From assembly GCF_002410825.1 (NCBI RefSeq), contig NZ_DHOS01000062.1:1-64000 (forward strand): a stretch of 64,000 nucleotides of DNA, in the 5' to 3' direction. The DNA comes from Proteiniphilum sp. UBA5384 (lineage in GTDB: Bacteria > Bacteroidota > Bacteroidia > Bacteroidales > Dysgonomonadaceae). The notes under the pieces were generated by a model. That model saw nothing but the letters and a program-made list of their open reading frames with translations. It searched no databases and was not told where the DNA came from. Below are positions 43,493 through 52,401 of this stretch, in pieces. Every line of letters begins with the position of its first letter. Within the stretch, counting starts at the first letter, position 1. A program made the position numbers and the translations under genes.

Positions 43493-44866
43493 TCAGAGTA
43501 CCGGTAGCTTCCAGGGAGCCCGGTAATTGGCTTTGATCAACCTGTTGGCTTCGTCATTCCCGAGAAACTTTCCCGCCCCGTTATCCCAGTTCAGTGCAGC
43601 CCCCACACGACAGGAGATATTGCCCAGATGGCTCAATTTAGCTACTTCAGCACCAATAGCGATGTCAGCATTCGGCAATTTACGCGACCGCATGCAATCG
43701 AGCATATTGCCTGCATGGAGATAGAGGCCTCTACCTCCTCCTTTCCTTTTCTCCACCGCTTCCATCCGGAGCGTATTGGGTTTTCTTTCATCATCACAAG
43801 GATAACAATAGGGGAAATTACGGCTATTGACAGCTTGCTCGGGCACTACTTCCCATCCCTGACGAGTAAGGATCAGGGTACCGTTCTCACCGAAGAAGGC
43901 CACTCCTTCCCGTAGTCCGAATAACCCGGTGCCGATACCACACGCATGATCCCATATAATATTGAAATCAGGATATTTATAAGTGACCATCAGCGTGTCG
44001 GGCGTTTCCATGGCATCATCCGGATAACCATACTTTCCACCCGCACCGTATACGTACGAGGGCAATCCCACATTCATTCCTTTCATGGCGTAATCCAGCA
44101 GATGCACACCCCAGTCGGCCATCAGCCCTCCGGCGTAGTCCCAGAAGAAACGGAAATTATAATGGAACCGGTTATCATTATAGTTGCGCTTTGGTGCCGG
44201 CCCTAACCACATGTCATAGTCCACTCCCACCGGAGGAGCCGAGTCGGACACTACCGGCAACGTGTACTTGCTGGTCTGGTAAGCCCATACCTTTACGGTC
44301 CTCACACGGCCCAGTGCTCCACTTTGCACATATGCAGCCGCTTCGTCCCAATGCGGATCGCTCCGCTGCCATTGACCCACTTGTACAATACGGTTATATT
44401 TTCTGGCAGCTTTCACCATCAGGTCACATTCTTCTATGGTATTGGCCAGTGGTTTTTCCACATACACATCCTTTCCGGCTTCACAGGCGGCAATCAACTG
44501 GAGGCAGTGCCAGTGGTCAGGGGTTCCGATGATAACCATATCCACATCTTTGTTATCGATTACCTTGCGCCAATCTTTCACCAACTGCAAAGGCTTGTTC
44601 CCGGTTATCTTCTCCAATTCGCCGGCACGCCCATAGAGCCACTCATCATCCACATCACATAAGGAGACACACTCCACTCCGGGATATTGAAGAAAGGTTT
44701 TCAGGTTACTCCATCCTTGATTACGGCAGCCAATCAACCCAATTTTGATCTTATTACCCGGAGCTGACTGTCCGAAGACGGAAGAATAGGGCTTCCCCAT
44801 TAAGGGTGCCAGACTTAAACCGGTTGCCGAAATCGCGGATTTTTTTAAAAAATTTCGTCTGTCCAT
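43493..44866 (-). CDS. Gfo/Idh/MocA family oxidoreductase with twin-arginine signal
   Basis: 457-residue NAD(P)-dependent dehydrogenase-like protein exported by the Tat route. The N-terminus MDRRNFLKKSAISATGLSLAPL is a twin-arginine signal. The Rossmann loop KIGLIGCRNQGW follows, then DMVIIGTPDHWHCLQ and YVEKPLANT, where EKP is the catalytic motif of the family. Such exported members often act on sugars or glycosides in Bacteroidetes; the substrate is unknown. The frame is open to 44956, but the Tat signal fixes the ATG at 44866. Confidence 0.88.
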   Translation of the reverse strand: MDRRNFLKKSAISATGLSLAPLMGKPYSSVFGQSAPGNKIKIGLIGCRNQGWSNLKTFLQYPGVECVSLCDVDDEWLYGRAGELEKITGNKPLQLVKDWRKVIDNKDVDMVIIGTPDHWHCLQLIAACEAGKDVYVEKPLANTIEECDLMVKAARKYNRIVQVGQWQRSDPHWDEAAAYVQSGALGRVRTVKVWAYQTSKYTLPVVSDSAPPVGVDYDMWLGPAPKRNYNDNRFHYNFRFFWDYAGGLMADWGVHLLDYAMKGMNVGLPSYVYGAGGKYGYPDDAMETPDTLMVTYKYPDFNIIWDHACGIGTGLFGLREGVAFFGENGTLILTRQGWEVVPEQAVNSRNFPYCYPCDDERKPNTLRMEAVEKRKGGGRGLYLHAGNMLDCMRSRKLPNADIAIGAEVAKLSHLGNISCRVGAALNWDNGAGKFLGNDEANRLIKANYRAPWKLPVL

Positions 44867-45254
44867 GATAAAGTATTGTTTTGAATTTATATTTGTTCTG
44901 TTTCGATCTATACGGACTATCCACCGGGAAATTACCGGGCTGACAATTATGTTCACGTCAACACCTCTTTCCTACAGTAGAGAAGAGATAATATCAAAAG
45001 TAAAAGCAAAGATAATAAAGATTATACAAACACAGTGCGGTTATCTTTTTTTAATGTGCTTATGTACTAATATGCCAAACAACGCACAGCTTGCCCCGAT
45101 TTTATCGGGGGATAAATATCCACGTGCGAGGGGACGAAAAGCATAAAACAAGCAGACAACCCCAAAGTTAACAAATAAATAAACGCTAAAGTCGTTATTT
45201 AGATACCTGGAAATTTCGTATTTTTGTAGTAACTCAAATAGAAAACTTTGAGCT
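44867..45254. other. AT-rich intergenic region with promoter boxes and a perfect hairpin
   Basis: No gene recognised. Minus-strand -7 boxes TATCTTTG (45007-45014) and TACTTTTG (44995-45002) may drive the Tat-exported oxidoreductase. A plus-strand TATTTTTG (45219-45226) may drive the next gene. A perfect hairpin CCCCGAT-TTT-ATCGGGG lies at 45094-45110 with no T-tract on either side, so it is not an obvious terminator. Confidence 0.5.
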
Positions 45255-45290
45255 ATGTCTTTATCGCATAATCATAATCACAAAACAAAA

Positions 45291-46511
45291 ATGAAAAGAA
45301 AAACCTCTTTTTTCCTCATATTGGGAGGAATCGGCATTATTTGCTGTTCTTGCGTGCTTAGTAAGATTTATAAGTATGTGGACTATAATCCCGATATAAG
45401 CCGGGGTCTGCCGGACACATTTAGGGTAGAGCTACCTTTACAAATGGATTCGTCTGATTTCTTCTGCATTCGGGCACGTGTCAATCAAGAATATGATATG
45501 GACCTTCTTATTGATACGGGAGCCGAAAGTTTAGCGCGTAGTGAGGACTTAAAAACGCCAAAAGCTACTTTTTGGGGGGAATTTCCATTACCAACATACA
45601 ATGCGCGTAAAGAATGGTCAAGGAAAAATCTATATTATTATGATAGTTTTGATATCGGTCCTTTATCTTTAGGGAAACCCCTTTTTAAAGAAATTACTCC
45701 CGAAAACGACACGCATATACATGCCATATTGTCTGAAAATGGCAAAAACGTGTTGGGACGTAATATATTAAATCGTCTTAACTGGAAATTTTCTTTAGAT
45801 GAAAATAAAATGATTTTATTCAGCCAAAGAGACCACTCCTTATTAGCCAAAGAAACCGCGGATGGGTATATAAAAATTAAAGACGCATTAAAGTATAATT
45901 GCAAGTTAGATTTTCCACAAGCCGGAAAGTCTGATAAATTCCTACTCGACTTGGGTTTTGAAGGTGAACTGGCGATAAACAAAAAAATGTTCAACCGTTT
46001 GTCAATAAATATCCCCTATCGGGAAATACAAGGAATTAAAGGTGTTGTGTATATATTGGAAGGAGTGGATGTCGTCTGGAACGATATAGTCATTAAAAAC
46101 TGTCAGGCAGTTTACAAGCCGGGCAATCATTCCAACCTGATAGGTAATGGATTAATGCGTAGGTTTAATTTTGTATTGGCATATACAACGTCCTCTAAGG
46201 GTTCACCCCAGCGTGATTTATATCTAAAGCCGGTAGCGAATTTTGACAAAATCAAAGCAAAACCTATTGTTTCTGATTTTGGATTTATTCTTCAAAAGAA
46301 AGAAGATGATACTTATATTGGCGTTGAAGTCAATGGAATTGCCGACAAGGGAGGATTAAAGACGGGTGACAGATTACTCAATATTGACAAACAGGTGTTT
46401 TGTTCTGCCAATAATAATAAACTTATAACTTACCTCTCTGATAAAAGGAATACAACGATACAAATCGCTCGTGAAAACAAGATATTGGACATATATTTGT
46501 CGCTTGATTAA
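45291..46511 (+). CDS. Retropepsin-like aspartyl protease with PDZ domain, envelope-anchored
   Basis: 406 residues from the ATG at 45291; an in-frame ATG at 45255 would add 12 polar residues. A hydrophobic N-terminus ends in GIICCSC, so it is a lipoprotein or signal-anchored. Two aspartyl-protease-like halves follow: LLIDTGAES with catalytic Asp near residue 75, and FLLDLGFEGEL near 220, where DLG replaces DTG/DSG. A PDZ domain closes the protein (about 333-400, EVNGIADKGGLKTGDRLLNID). It probably sits in the periplasm. Base composition is visibly AT-richer than the neighbouring genes, which may point to transfer. Confidence 0.7.
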   Translation: MKRKTSFFLILGGIGIICCSCVLSKIYKYVDYNPDISRGLPDTFRVELPLQMDSSDFFCIRARVNQEYDMDLLIDTGAESLARSEDLKTPKATFWGEFPLPTYNARKEWSRKNLYYYDSFDIGPLSLGKPLFKEITPENDTHIHAILSENGKNVLGRNILNRLNWKFSLDENKMILFSQRDHSLLAKETADGYIKIKDALKYNCKLDFPQAGKSDKFLLDLGFEGELAINKKMFNRLSINIPYREIQGIKGVVYILEGVDVVWNDIVIKNCQAVYKPGNHSNLIGNGLMRRFNFVLAYTTSSKGSPQRDLYLKPVANFDKIKAKPIVSDFGFILQKKEDDTYIGVEVNGIADKGGLKTGDRLLNIDKQVFCSANNNKLITYLSDKRNTTIQIARENKILDIYLSLD

Positions 46512-46933
46512 GATTGCCCCCCACACACACAATTTTAAACTGTCGTCTATAGCAGAACTATGGGAGCGATTTGTAATCTCGAACGGTATTTCACTCTGCT
46601 TGATAGCAATAAGTGGCTTAATGAAATCTTTTCTCATACACTTTCCTGAATTTCAGGACAAAAAAAAACGGATTATTCCCTAAATAATAAGGAAGAGGCT
46701 TTTTTTGAAACAATTCTTCAAAACACGATTCATTTTACTGATAATTAACCATATTACTTTCTGGACTGGTTACCATTTATCCCTCGGCTTTCACTAAGTT
46801 TACATAATTTAGGAGTCGCCTCGGAAAAACCCAAGCGAGCTTGGTTTTTCTCTCGGCTTTCACTAAATTTGTACCCTCAAATAGAGTCTGAAATAAATGA
46901 GGTAATAGTTTGCCCATTAATCGAATTTCGAAT
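46512..46933. other. 422-base region before metG without a recognised gene
   Basis: The first 260 bases show nothing I can name; a 70-codon frame that begins inside the protease gene and continues to 46683 has no supporting feature. From 46783 it holds the repeat/hairpin/promoter element described separately. Confidence 0.5.
46783..46873 (+). repeat. 21-base direct repeat pair flanking a hairpin, overlapping the metG promoter
   Basis: CTCGGCTTTCACTAA occurs at 46783-46797 and again at 46852-46866, with related bases following each copy. Between them AAAAACCCAAGC (46825-46836) and GCTTGGTTTTT (46839-46849) form a terminator-like hairpin. The second copy supplies the -7 box TAAATTTG (46864-46871), and the TTG at 46841-46843, inside the hairpin stem, lies exactly 20 bases upstream of it. 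Confidence 0.7.
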
Positions 46934-48976
46934 ATGTCAAAACAATTCAAACGCACGCTTATTACATCGGCGTTACCGTATGCCAATGGTCCGGTACATA
47001 TCGGCCACCTGGCGGGAGTATATGTTCCTGCCGATATCTATGCCCGTTACCTGCGACTGAAAGGGGAAGAGGTTCTCTTTATCGGCGGTTCCGATGAGCA
47101 TGGAATTCCTATCACCATCAAAGCCCGTAACGAGGGTGTTACCCCGCAGGATATTGTGGACCGCTACCATACGTTGATCAAAAAATCGTTTGAAGAGTTT
47201 GGCATTACTTTCGATATTTATTCCCGCACTACTTCAGAAGTGCACAGAAAGACCGCATCGGATTTTTTCCGTACTTTATACGACAAAGATGAATTTACCG
47301 AACAGGAGAGCGAACAGTATTACGATGATGAAGCGGGACAGTTCCTGGCCGACCGTTATATCACCGGTACTTGTCCCCACTGCGGAAACGAGAAAGCTTA
47401 TGGCGATCAGTGCGAACAGTGTGGCACTTCACTCAGTCCTTCGGATCTGATTAATCCGAAATCAACACTCAGCGGCAGCAAACCTGTAATGCGAAAGACC
47501 AGACACTGGTATCTCCCTCTGGACAAGCACGAAGCATGGTTACGCCAATGGATACTGGAAGATCACAAAGAATGGAAGACAAACGTGTATGGTCAGTGTA
47601 AATCATGGCTTGATATGGGTTTACAACCCCGAGCGGTGAGCCGTGACCTCGACTGGGGTGTACCGGTACCGGTAGAAGGTGCCGAAGGTAAGGTACTTTA
47701 TGTATGGTTTGATGCGCCCATCGGGTATATCTCCAACACCAAGGAGTTGTTGCCTGACAGTTGGGAAAAATGGTGGAAAGATGAAGAGACCAAACTGGTA
47801 CACTTTATCGGCAAAGACAATATAGTGTTCCATTGCATCGTATTCCCCGCCATGCTGAAAGCTGAAGGGTCTTTTATCCTGCCGGACAACGTACCGGCCA
47901 ATGAGTTTCTCAACCTTGAAAACGATAAGATTTCCACATCCCGTAACTGGGCAGTATGGTTGCATGAATATCTGGAAGAATTTCCGGGCAAACAAGACGT
48001 GCTTCGTTATGTACTCACCGCCAACGCTCCGGAGACTAAAGACAACGATTTCACCTGGAAAGATTTCCAGGCACGTAACAACAACGAGCTGGTAGCCGTA
48101 CTGGGGAACTTTGTGAACCGCGCATTGGTACTCACCCAGAAGTATTTCGACAACAAAGTGCCGGCACTTGGGGAACTGAGTGAATATGATCAAGAAACAA
48201 TTTCCGAAGTAGGGAAAGTAAAGGCGGCCGTGGAATACAATCTTGAGAACTATCATTTCCGGGAAGCACAGAAAGAGGCAATGAATCTGGCACGTATCGG
48301 AAATAAATACCTGGCGGACTCCGAACCGTGGAAGACGGCCAAGACCGATATGGAACGGACTGCCACCATCCTCAATATCGCGCTACAGATCACGGCCAAT
48401 CTCTCGATTGTCTTTGAACCGTTTCTGCCCTTCTCATCGGCAAAGATCAGGGATTTCATCCATACCGGCCAGTTGGCATGGGACAATTTGGGCAGCTTTG
48501 ATTTGCTTCCGGAAGGACATGCATTGGGAAATTCAACACTACTGTTTGATAAGATCGAAGATGAAGTGATTGAAAAGCAAGTGCAAAAGCTACTTGCCAC
48601 AAAGAAGGCCAACGAGGAAAAAGAGCACAAAACAAAGCCGATCAAAGAAACTATACAATTTGACACGTTCGAGAAGCTGGATATACGGGTAGGTACAGTA
48701 CTGGAGTGCGAAAAGGTGCCCAAGACCGACAAGCTGCTCCGCTTCCTTCTCGATGATGGACTCGAAAAACGGACGATCCTTTCAGGTATTGCCGCCCACT
48801 ATCCCAATCCTCAGGAACTGATCGGCAAACAGGTCTGCTTTATTGCCAACCTCGAACCAAGGAAAATGAAAGGTCTCCTCTCCGAAGGAATGATTCTTTC
48901 GGCAGAAAATCCGGATGGAACGCTGGCCTTAATAGCGCCTACTAAAAATGTATTGCCTGGAAGCCAAGTCTTATAA
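46934..48976 (+). CDS. metG: Methionyl-tRNA synthetase
   Basis: Class I synthetase of 680 residues charging tRNA-Met. The HIGH motif is HIGHLAG near residue 21 and the KMSKS loop is the variant DKISTS. A zinc finger has CPHCG and CEQCG pairs (about 146-162). The C-terminal EMAP-like tRNA-binding domain (about 575-680, FEKLDIRVGTVLECEKVPKTDKLL) is attached. The frame is open from 46910, but MSKQFKRTLITSALPYANG from 46934 is the family N-terminus and the promoter is at 46841-46871. Confidence 0.94.
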   Translation: MSKQFKRTLITSALPYANGPVHIGHLAGVYVPADIYARYLRLKGEEVLFIGGSDEHGIPITIKARNEGVTPQDIVDRYHTLIKKSFEEFGITFDIYSRTTSEVHRKTASDFFRTLYDKDEFTEQESEQYYDDEAGQFLADRYITGTCPHCGNEKAYGDQCEQCGTSLSPSDLINPKSTLSGSKPVMRKTRHWYLPLDKHEAWLRQWILEDHKEWKTNVYGQCKSWLDMGLQPRAVSRDLDWGVPVPVEGAEGKVLYVWFDAPIGYISNTKELLPDSWEKWWKDEETKLVHFIGKDNIVFHCIVFPAMLKAEGSFILPDNVPANEFLNLENDKISTSRNWAVWLHEYLEEFPGKQDVLRYVLTANAPETKDNDFTWKDFQARNNNELVAVLGNFVNRALVLTQKYFDNKVPALGELSEYDQETISEVGKVKAAVEYNLENYHFREAQKEAMNLARIGNKYLADSEPWKTAKTDMERTATILNIALQITANLSIVFEPFLPFSSAKIRDFIHTGQLAWDNLGSFDLLPEGHALGNSTLLFDKIEDEVIEKQVQKLLATKKANEEKEHKTKPIKETIQFDTFEKLDIRVGTVLECEKVPKTDKLLRFLLDDGLEKRTILSGIAAHYPNPQELIGKQVCFIANLEPRKMKGLLSEGMILSAENPDGTLALIAPTKNVLPGSQVL

Positions 48977-49018
48977 TCAGGGAAATAACATCTTTGCAAA
49001 AGAATTGAGACAAGAATT

Positions 49019-51526
49019 ATGAAAGATCCTTTCGACTTCAAAAAAATATTACCCGACCTGATTGTGATCGTGGGATTCATCCTGATTTCCTTTATCTATT
49101 TCGCACCGGCGATACTGGACGGCCGTGTAATAGCCCAAAGCGACTCACTGGCTGCCATTGGACAGGGACAAGAACAGCGGGACTATATGGAGCGGCACGA
49201 TGGGAGACGTACAAGGTGGAACCTCTCCATGTTCAGCGGAATGCCTTCCTACCAGATGAGCCCGACATATGATTCATCCAAACCGCAGGATGCCATCAAA
49301 AAAGTATATAATCTTTTTCTTCCAAGCTATGTCGGACTGGTATTTATCATGCTGCTCGGATTTTATATTCTGTTGCGCGCATTGAAAGCTTCTCCACTGC
49401 TTAGCGCGCTGGGAGCCGTTATTTGGGCTTTCTCATCCTATTTCTTCATACTGATAGCAGCCGGGCATATCTGGAAATTCATTACATTAGCCTATATCCC
49501 GCCCACAATAGCCGGCATGATCTATATCTACCGGAAAAAATATCTTTTAGGCGGACTCCTCTTTATGCTCTTTGTGGCCTTCCAGATTTCCTCCAATCAC
49601 CTGCAAATGACCTACTATTTCCTGTTTGTCATGCTTTTCATAGTGATTGCCTTTCTTGTGGAAGCTATCCGGAAAAAAGAGTTGCCCGGGTTCATCAAAT
49701 CGACCGCCGTACTGCTAATAGCCGGTATCATCGGTATTGCTGCCAACGCGAGCAACCTTTACCATACATACGAATACTCGAAAGAGACCATGCGGGGAAA
49801 ATCGGAACTGGTCCATCATGGAGAAGAGAACAAAACCGGGGATGGACTGGAACGCGATTATATTACAGCCTGGAGCTACGGCATCGGCGAAACATGGACA
49901 TTGCTGGTACCCAACACCAAGGGCGGAGCGTCTGTTCCTCTTGCCGCAAATGAAAAGGCAATGAGCAAGGCCCGTCCCGAATATTACCAGCTCTATCAAC
50001 AGATCGGACAGTACTGGGGAGAACAACCGGGCACTTCGGGGCCGGTGTATGTAGGAGCTTTTGTGTTGACGCTTTTTGTCCTTGGGCTCTTTATTGTGAA
50101 GGGACCATTGAAATGGGCATTATTGGCCGGTACACTTTTCTCCATAATCCTTTCCTGGGGGAAGAATTTTATGGGACCGACCGATTTTTTTATCGATTGG
50201 ATCCCCATGTACAACAAATTCCGTGCTGTCTCCTCTATCCTGGTGGTAGCCGAATTCTGTATTCCTCTTTTAGCAGCCCTGGCGGTGAAAGAGGTGATCC
50301 AGAAGCCGGAAATACTCAAAGGCAACATAAAGCAACTCTATATCAGCCTCGGGATCACCGGAGGAATGGCATTACTGTTTGCCATCGCACCCAAACTTTT
50401 TTTCTCTTCTTTTATCTCAGCACAGGAGATGCAGGCGTTACAGTCATTGCCACCCGAACATGTCCAAGCAGTAATCACCAACTTGACCGACATACGTGTT
50501 TCTATCTTCACGGCAGATGCCTGGCGCAGCTTTTTTATCGTCGCCATCGGAGGTCTTCTGGTCTGGCTGTTCATCCATCAAAGGGTCAAGGCTGAATGGA
50601 CAATCGCAGGAATCCTGTTGCTTTGCCTGGTGGATATGTGGGATGTGAATAAACGCTATCTGAACGATAATGATTTCGTTCCACAAACCAACCAGCAACA
50701 ATTTTTCACATTGTCTCCTACTGATCAATATATTCTACAGGATACCACCCAATATTACCGTGTGCTGAATATGGCAACCAGTACCTTTAATGATGGAATT
50801 ACGCCATATCATCACAAAGTAATCGGCGGATATCATGCCGCCAAATTACGGCGTTACCAGGACCTGATAGACATTCACCTCAGCAAGGAGATGGTCGCTT
50901 TACAGCAAGGTATTATCGGGTCTCAAGGTGAAATGGACTCGTTGAATGCAGATCAGTTTAAAGTGTTGAACATGCTCAATTCTAAATGGATTATCATGCC
51001 GGCACAGGACGGTGCCACTATTCCGGTGGAAAACCCCTATGCAATGGGTAATGCATGGTTTGTAGACAGTCTCCGGTTCGTAGACAATGCCGATGAAGAG
51101 ATCGATGCGCTGAGCGCTATTGATCTGCGGAAAGAAGCAGTAGCCGATAAAAGCTTTGAGCCACTCCTTGCCGGCTTCCAACCAACACCTGCAGATTCAG
51201 CATCTACTATCCGGTTGGCCGACTACGACTCCGATTTTGTAACCTACGCTGTGGATGCGAAGAAAGACGAACTGGCCCTGTTCTCCGAAATTTATTATCC
51301 CAGGGGATGGAAGATTACTATCGATGGGCAACCAACAGAAATGCTACGGGCTAATTACACCCTGCGGGCACTTCCCATCCCGGCAGGACAGCATACGGTG
51401 GAATTCCGTTTTGATCCGCAAAGTATCAAGGTGACGGATGGTATCGCATACACAGCGCTGATCATTATGCTTATTTCTGCCATATTTATGGTCTACAATG
51501 CATTAAAACGTAATAATCAATCATAG
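49019..51526 (+). CDS. YfhO family membrane protein
   Basis: 835-residue inner-membrane protein with many hydrophobic helices in the first 560 residues and one at the C-terminus, separated by a soluble region (about 560-800). The start (FAPAILDGRVIAQSDSLAAIGQ) and the SMFSGMPSYQMSPTYDS segment are typical of YfhO-type proteins, which belong to or resemble GT-C glycosyltransferases. A role in transferring a lipid-linked sugar is likely by family but unproven. It starts 42 bases after metG. Confidence 0.82.
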   Translation: MKDPFDFKKILPDLIVIVGFILISFIYFAPAILDGRVIAQSDSLAAIGQGQEQRDYMERHDGRRTRWNLSMFSGMPSYQMSPTYDSSKPQDAIKKVYNLFLPSYVGLVFIMLLGFYILLRALKASPLLSALGAVIWAFSSYFFILIAAGHIWKFITLAYIPPTIAGMIYIYRKKYLLGGLLFMLFVAFQISSNHLQMTYYFLFVMLFIVIAFLVEAIRKKELPGFIKSTAVLLIAGIIGIAANASNLYHTYEYSKETMRGKSELVHHGEENKTGDGLERDYITAWSYGIGETWTLLVPNTKGGASVPLAANEKAMSKARPEYYQLYQQIGQYWGEQPGTSGPVYVGAFVLTLFVLGLFIVKGPLKWALLAGTLFSIILSWGKNFMGPTDFFIDWIPMYNKFRAVSSILVVAEFCIPLLAALAVKEVIQKPEILKGNIKQLYISLGITGGMALLFAIAPKLFFSSFISAQEMQALQSLPPEHVQAVITNLTDIRVSIFTADAWRSFFIVAIGGLLVWLFIHQRVKAEWTIAGILLLCLVDMWDVNKRYLNDNDFVPQTNQQQFFTLSPTDQYILQDTTQYYRVLNMATSTFNDGITPYHHKVIGGYHAAKLRRYQDLIDIHLSKEMVALQQGIIGSQGEMDSLNADQFKVLNMLNSKWIIMPAQDGATIPVENPYAMGNAWFVDSLRFVDNADEEIDALSAIDLRKEAVADKSFEPLLAGFQPTPADSASTIRLADYDSDFVTYAVDAKKDELALFSEIYYPRGWKITIDGQPTEMLRANYTLRALPIPAGQHTVEFRFDPQSIKVTDGIAYTALIIMLISAIFMVYNALKRNNQS

Positions 51527-51560
51527 TTTAATTAATCACACAAATAATCAGAACAAAATT

Positions 51561-52379
51561 ATGAAAAAAAGTATTATTCTCACACTCGCATGCATAGCAA
51601 TAGTTTCATTTAGCGCATGCAATACTGGTAAGCGTAGCAACACCACCAAGAATGGCACAGAAGTGGCCGATGCGGCTCATAATAGTCGCAATTCACTGGA
51701 TTGGACAGGAGTATACAAGGGAACACTGCCTTGTGCCGACTGCGAAGGAATACAAGAAGAAATACGCCTTAACGAAGACCAAACCTATGAAATGGTAATG
51801 ACCTATCTGGGAAAAGGCGACAACCGTTTTACTGATAACGGGCGCTTCGAATGGGATGAAGCGGGAAGCAGGATAAAACTGACCAGTGCCACCTCTTCAG
51901 GCGATGCGGATAGATGGTTTAAGGTGGGTGAAAACCAATTGATTGCCCTCGACATCGAAGGAAACCCGATTGAAAGTACCCTTCCGGCCGATACTTATTT
52001 ATTCCATAAAATAGATACCGATAATGTCATCACCGAAAAATACTGGAAACTGATAGAGCTGAATGGAAAAGAAATTACTTTTGCGTCTGAAGGTCAAGAC
52101 CGGGAAGCACATTTTATTCTGAAAAACGATGACAACCGAGTCATAGGAAACACGGGATGCAATCACATGAATGGAAGCTACACCCTTTCACAAGAAGAGA
52201 ATACTATTCATTTCACACCATTTGCAACCACCCGAATGGCCTGCATCGGTGTTGATTACGAGGCTGAATACTTAGATATGTTCCAATTATGTGATAACTA
52301 CACCCTGCAAAATGACACGCTGACACTCAGTAAGGGAGAAAATCCCCTTGCCAGGTTTACAGTAGTTTATCTGCGATAA
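51561..52379 (+). CDS. Lipoprotein with NlpE-like and META/HslJ domains
   Basis: 272 residues with a lipobox FSAC (Cys20). The first domain (about 50-155) resembles the N-terminal domain of NlpE, including the paired cysteines in YKGTLPCADCEGIQEEI. The second (about 160-272) is a META/HslJ domain: YWKLIELNGKEI, IGNTGCNHMNGSY, FATTRMACIGVDYEAEYL. NlpE in other bacteria senses envelope stress; HslJ is linked to novobiocin tolerance. Whether this protein signals is unknown. It lies 34 bases after the YfhO gene. Confidence 0.82.
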   Translation: MKKSIILTLACIAIVSFSACNTGKRSNTTKNGTEVADAAHNSRNSLDWTGVYKGTLPCADCEGIQEEIRLNEDQTYEMVMTYLGKGDNRFTDNGRFEWDEAGSRIKLTSATSSGDADRWFKVGENQLIALDIEGNPIESTLPADTYLFHKIDTDNVITEKYWKLIELNGKEITFASEGQDREAHFILKNDDNRVIGNTGCNHMNGSYTLSQEENTIHFTPFATTRMACIGVDYEAEYLDMFQLCDNYTLQNDTLTLSKGENPLARFTVVYLR

Positions 52380-52401
52380 GATGTTATTTAGTGTCCAGTG
52401 T

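Noticed and set aside
46777..46986. 69-codon minus-strand frame containing a repeated NLVKAE
   Set aside because: The repeat in the translation comes from the non-coding direct repeat at the metG promoter, and the frame runs into the metG start region.
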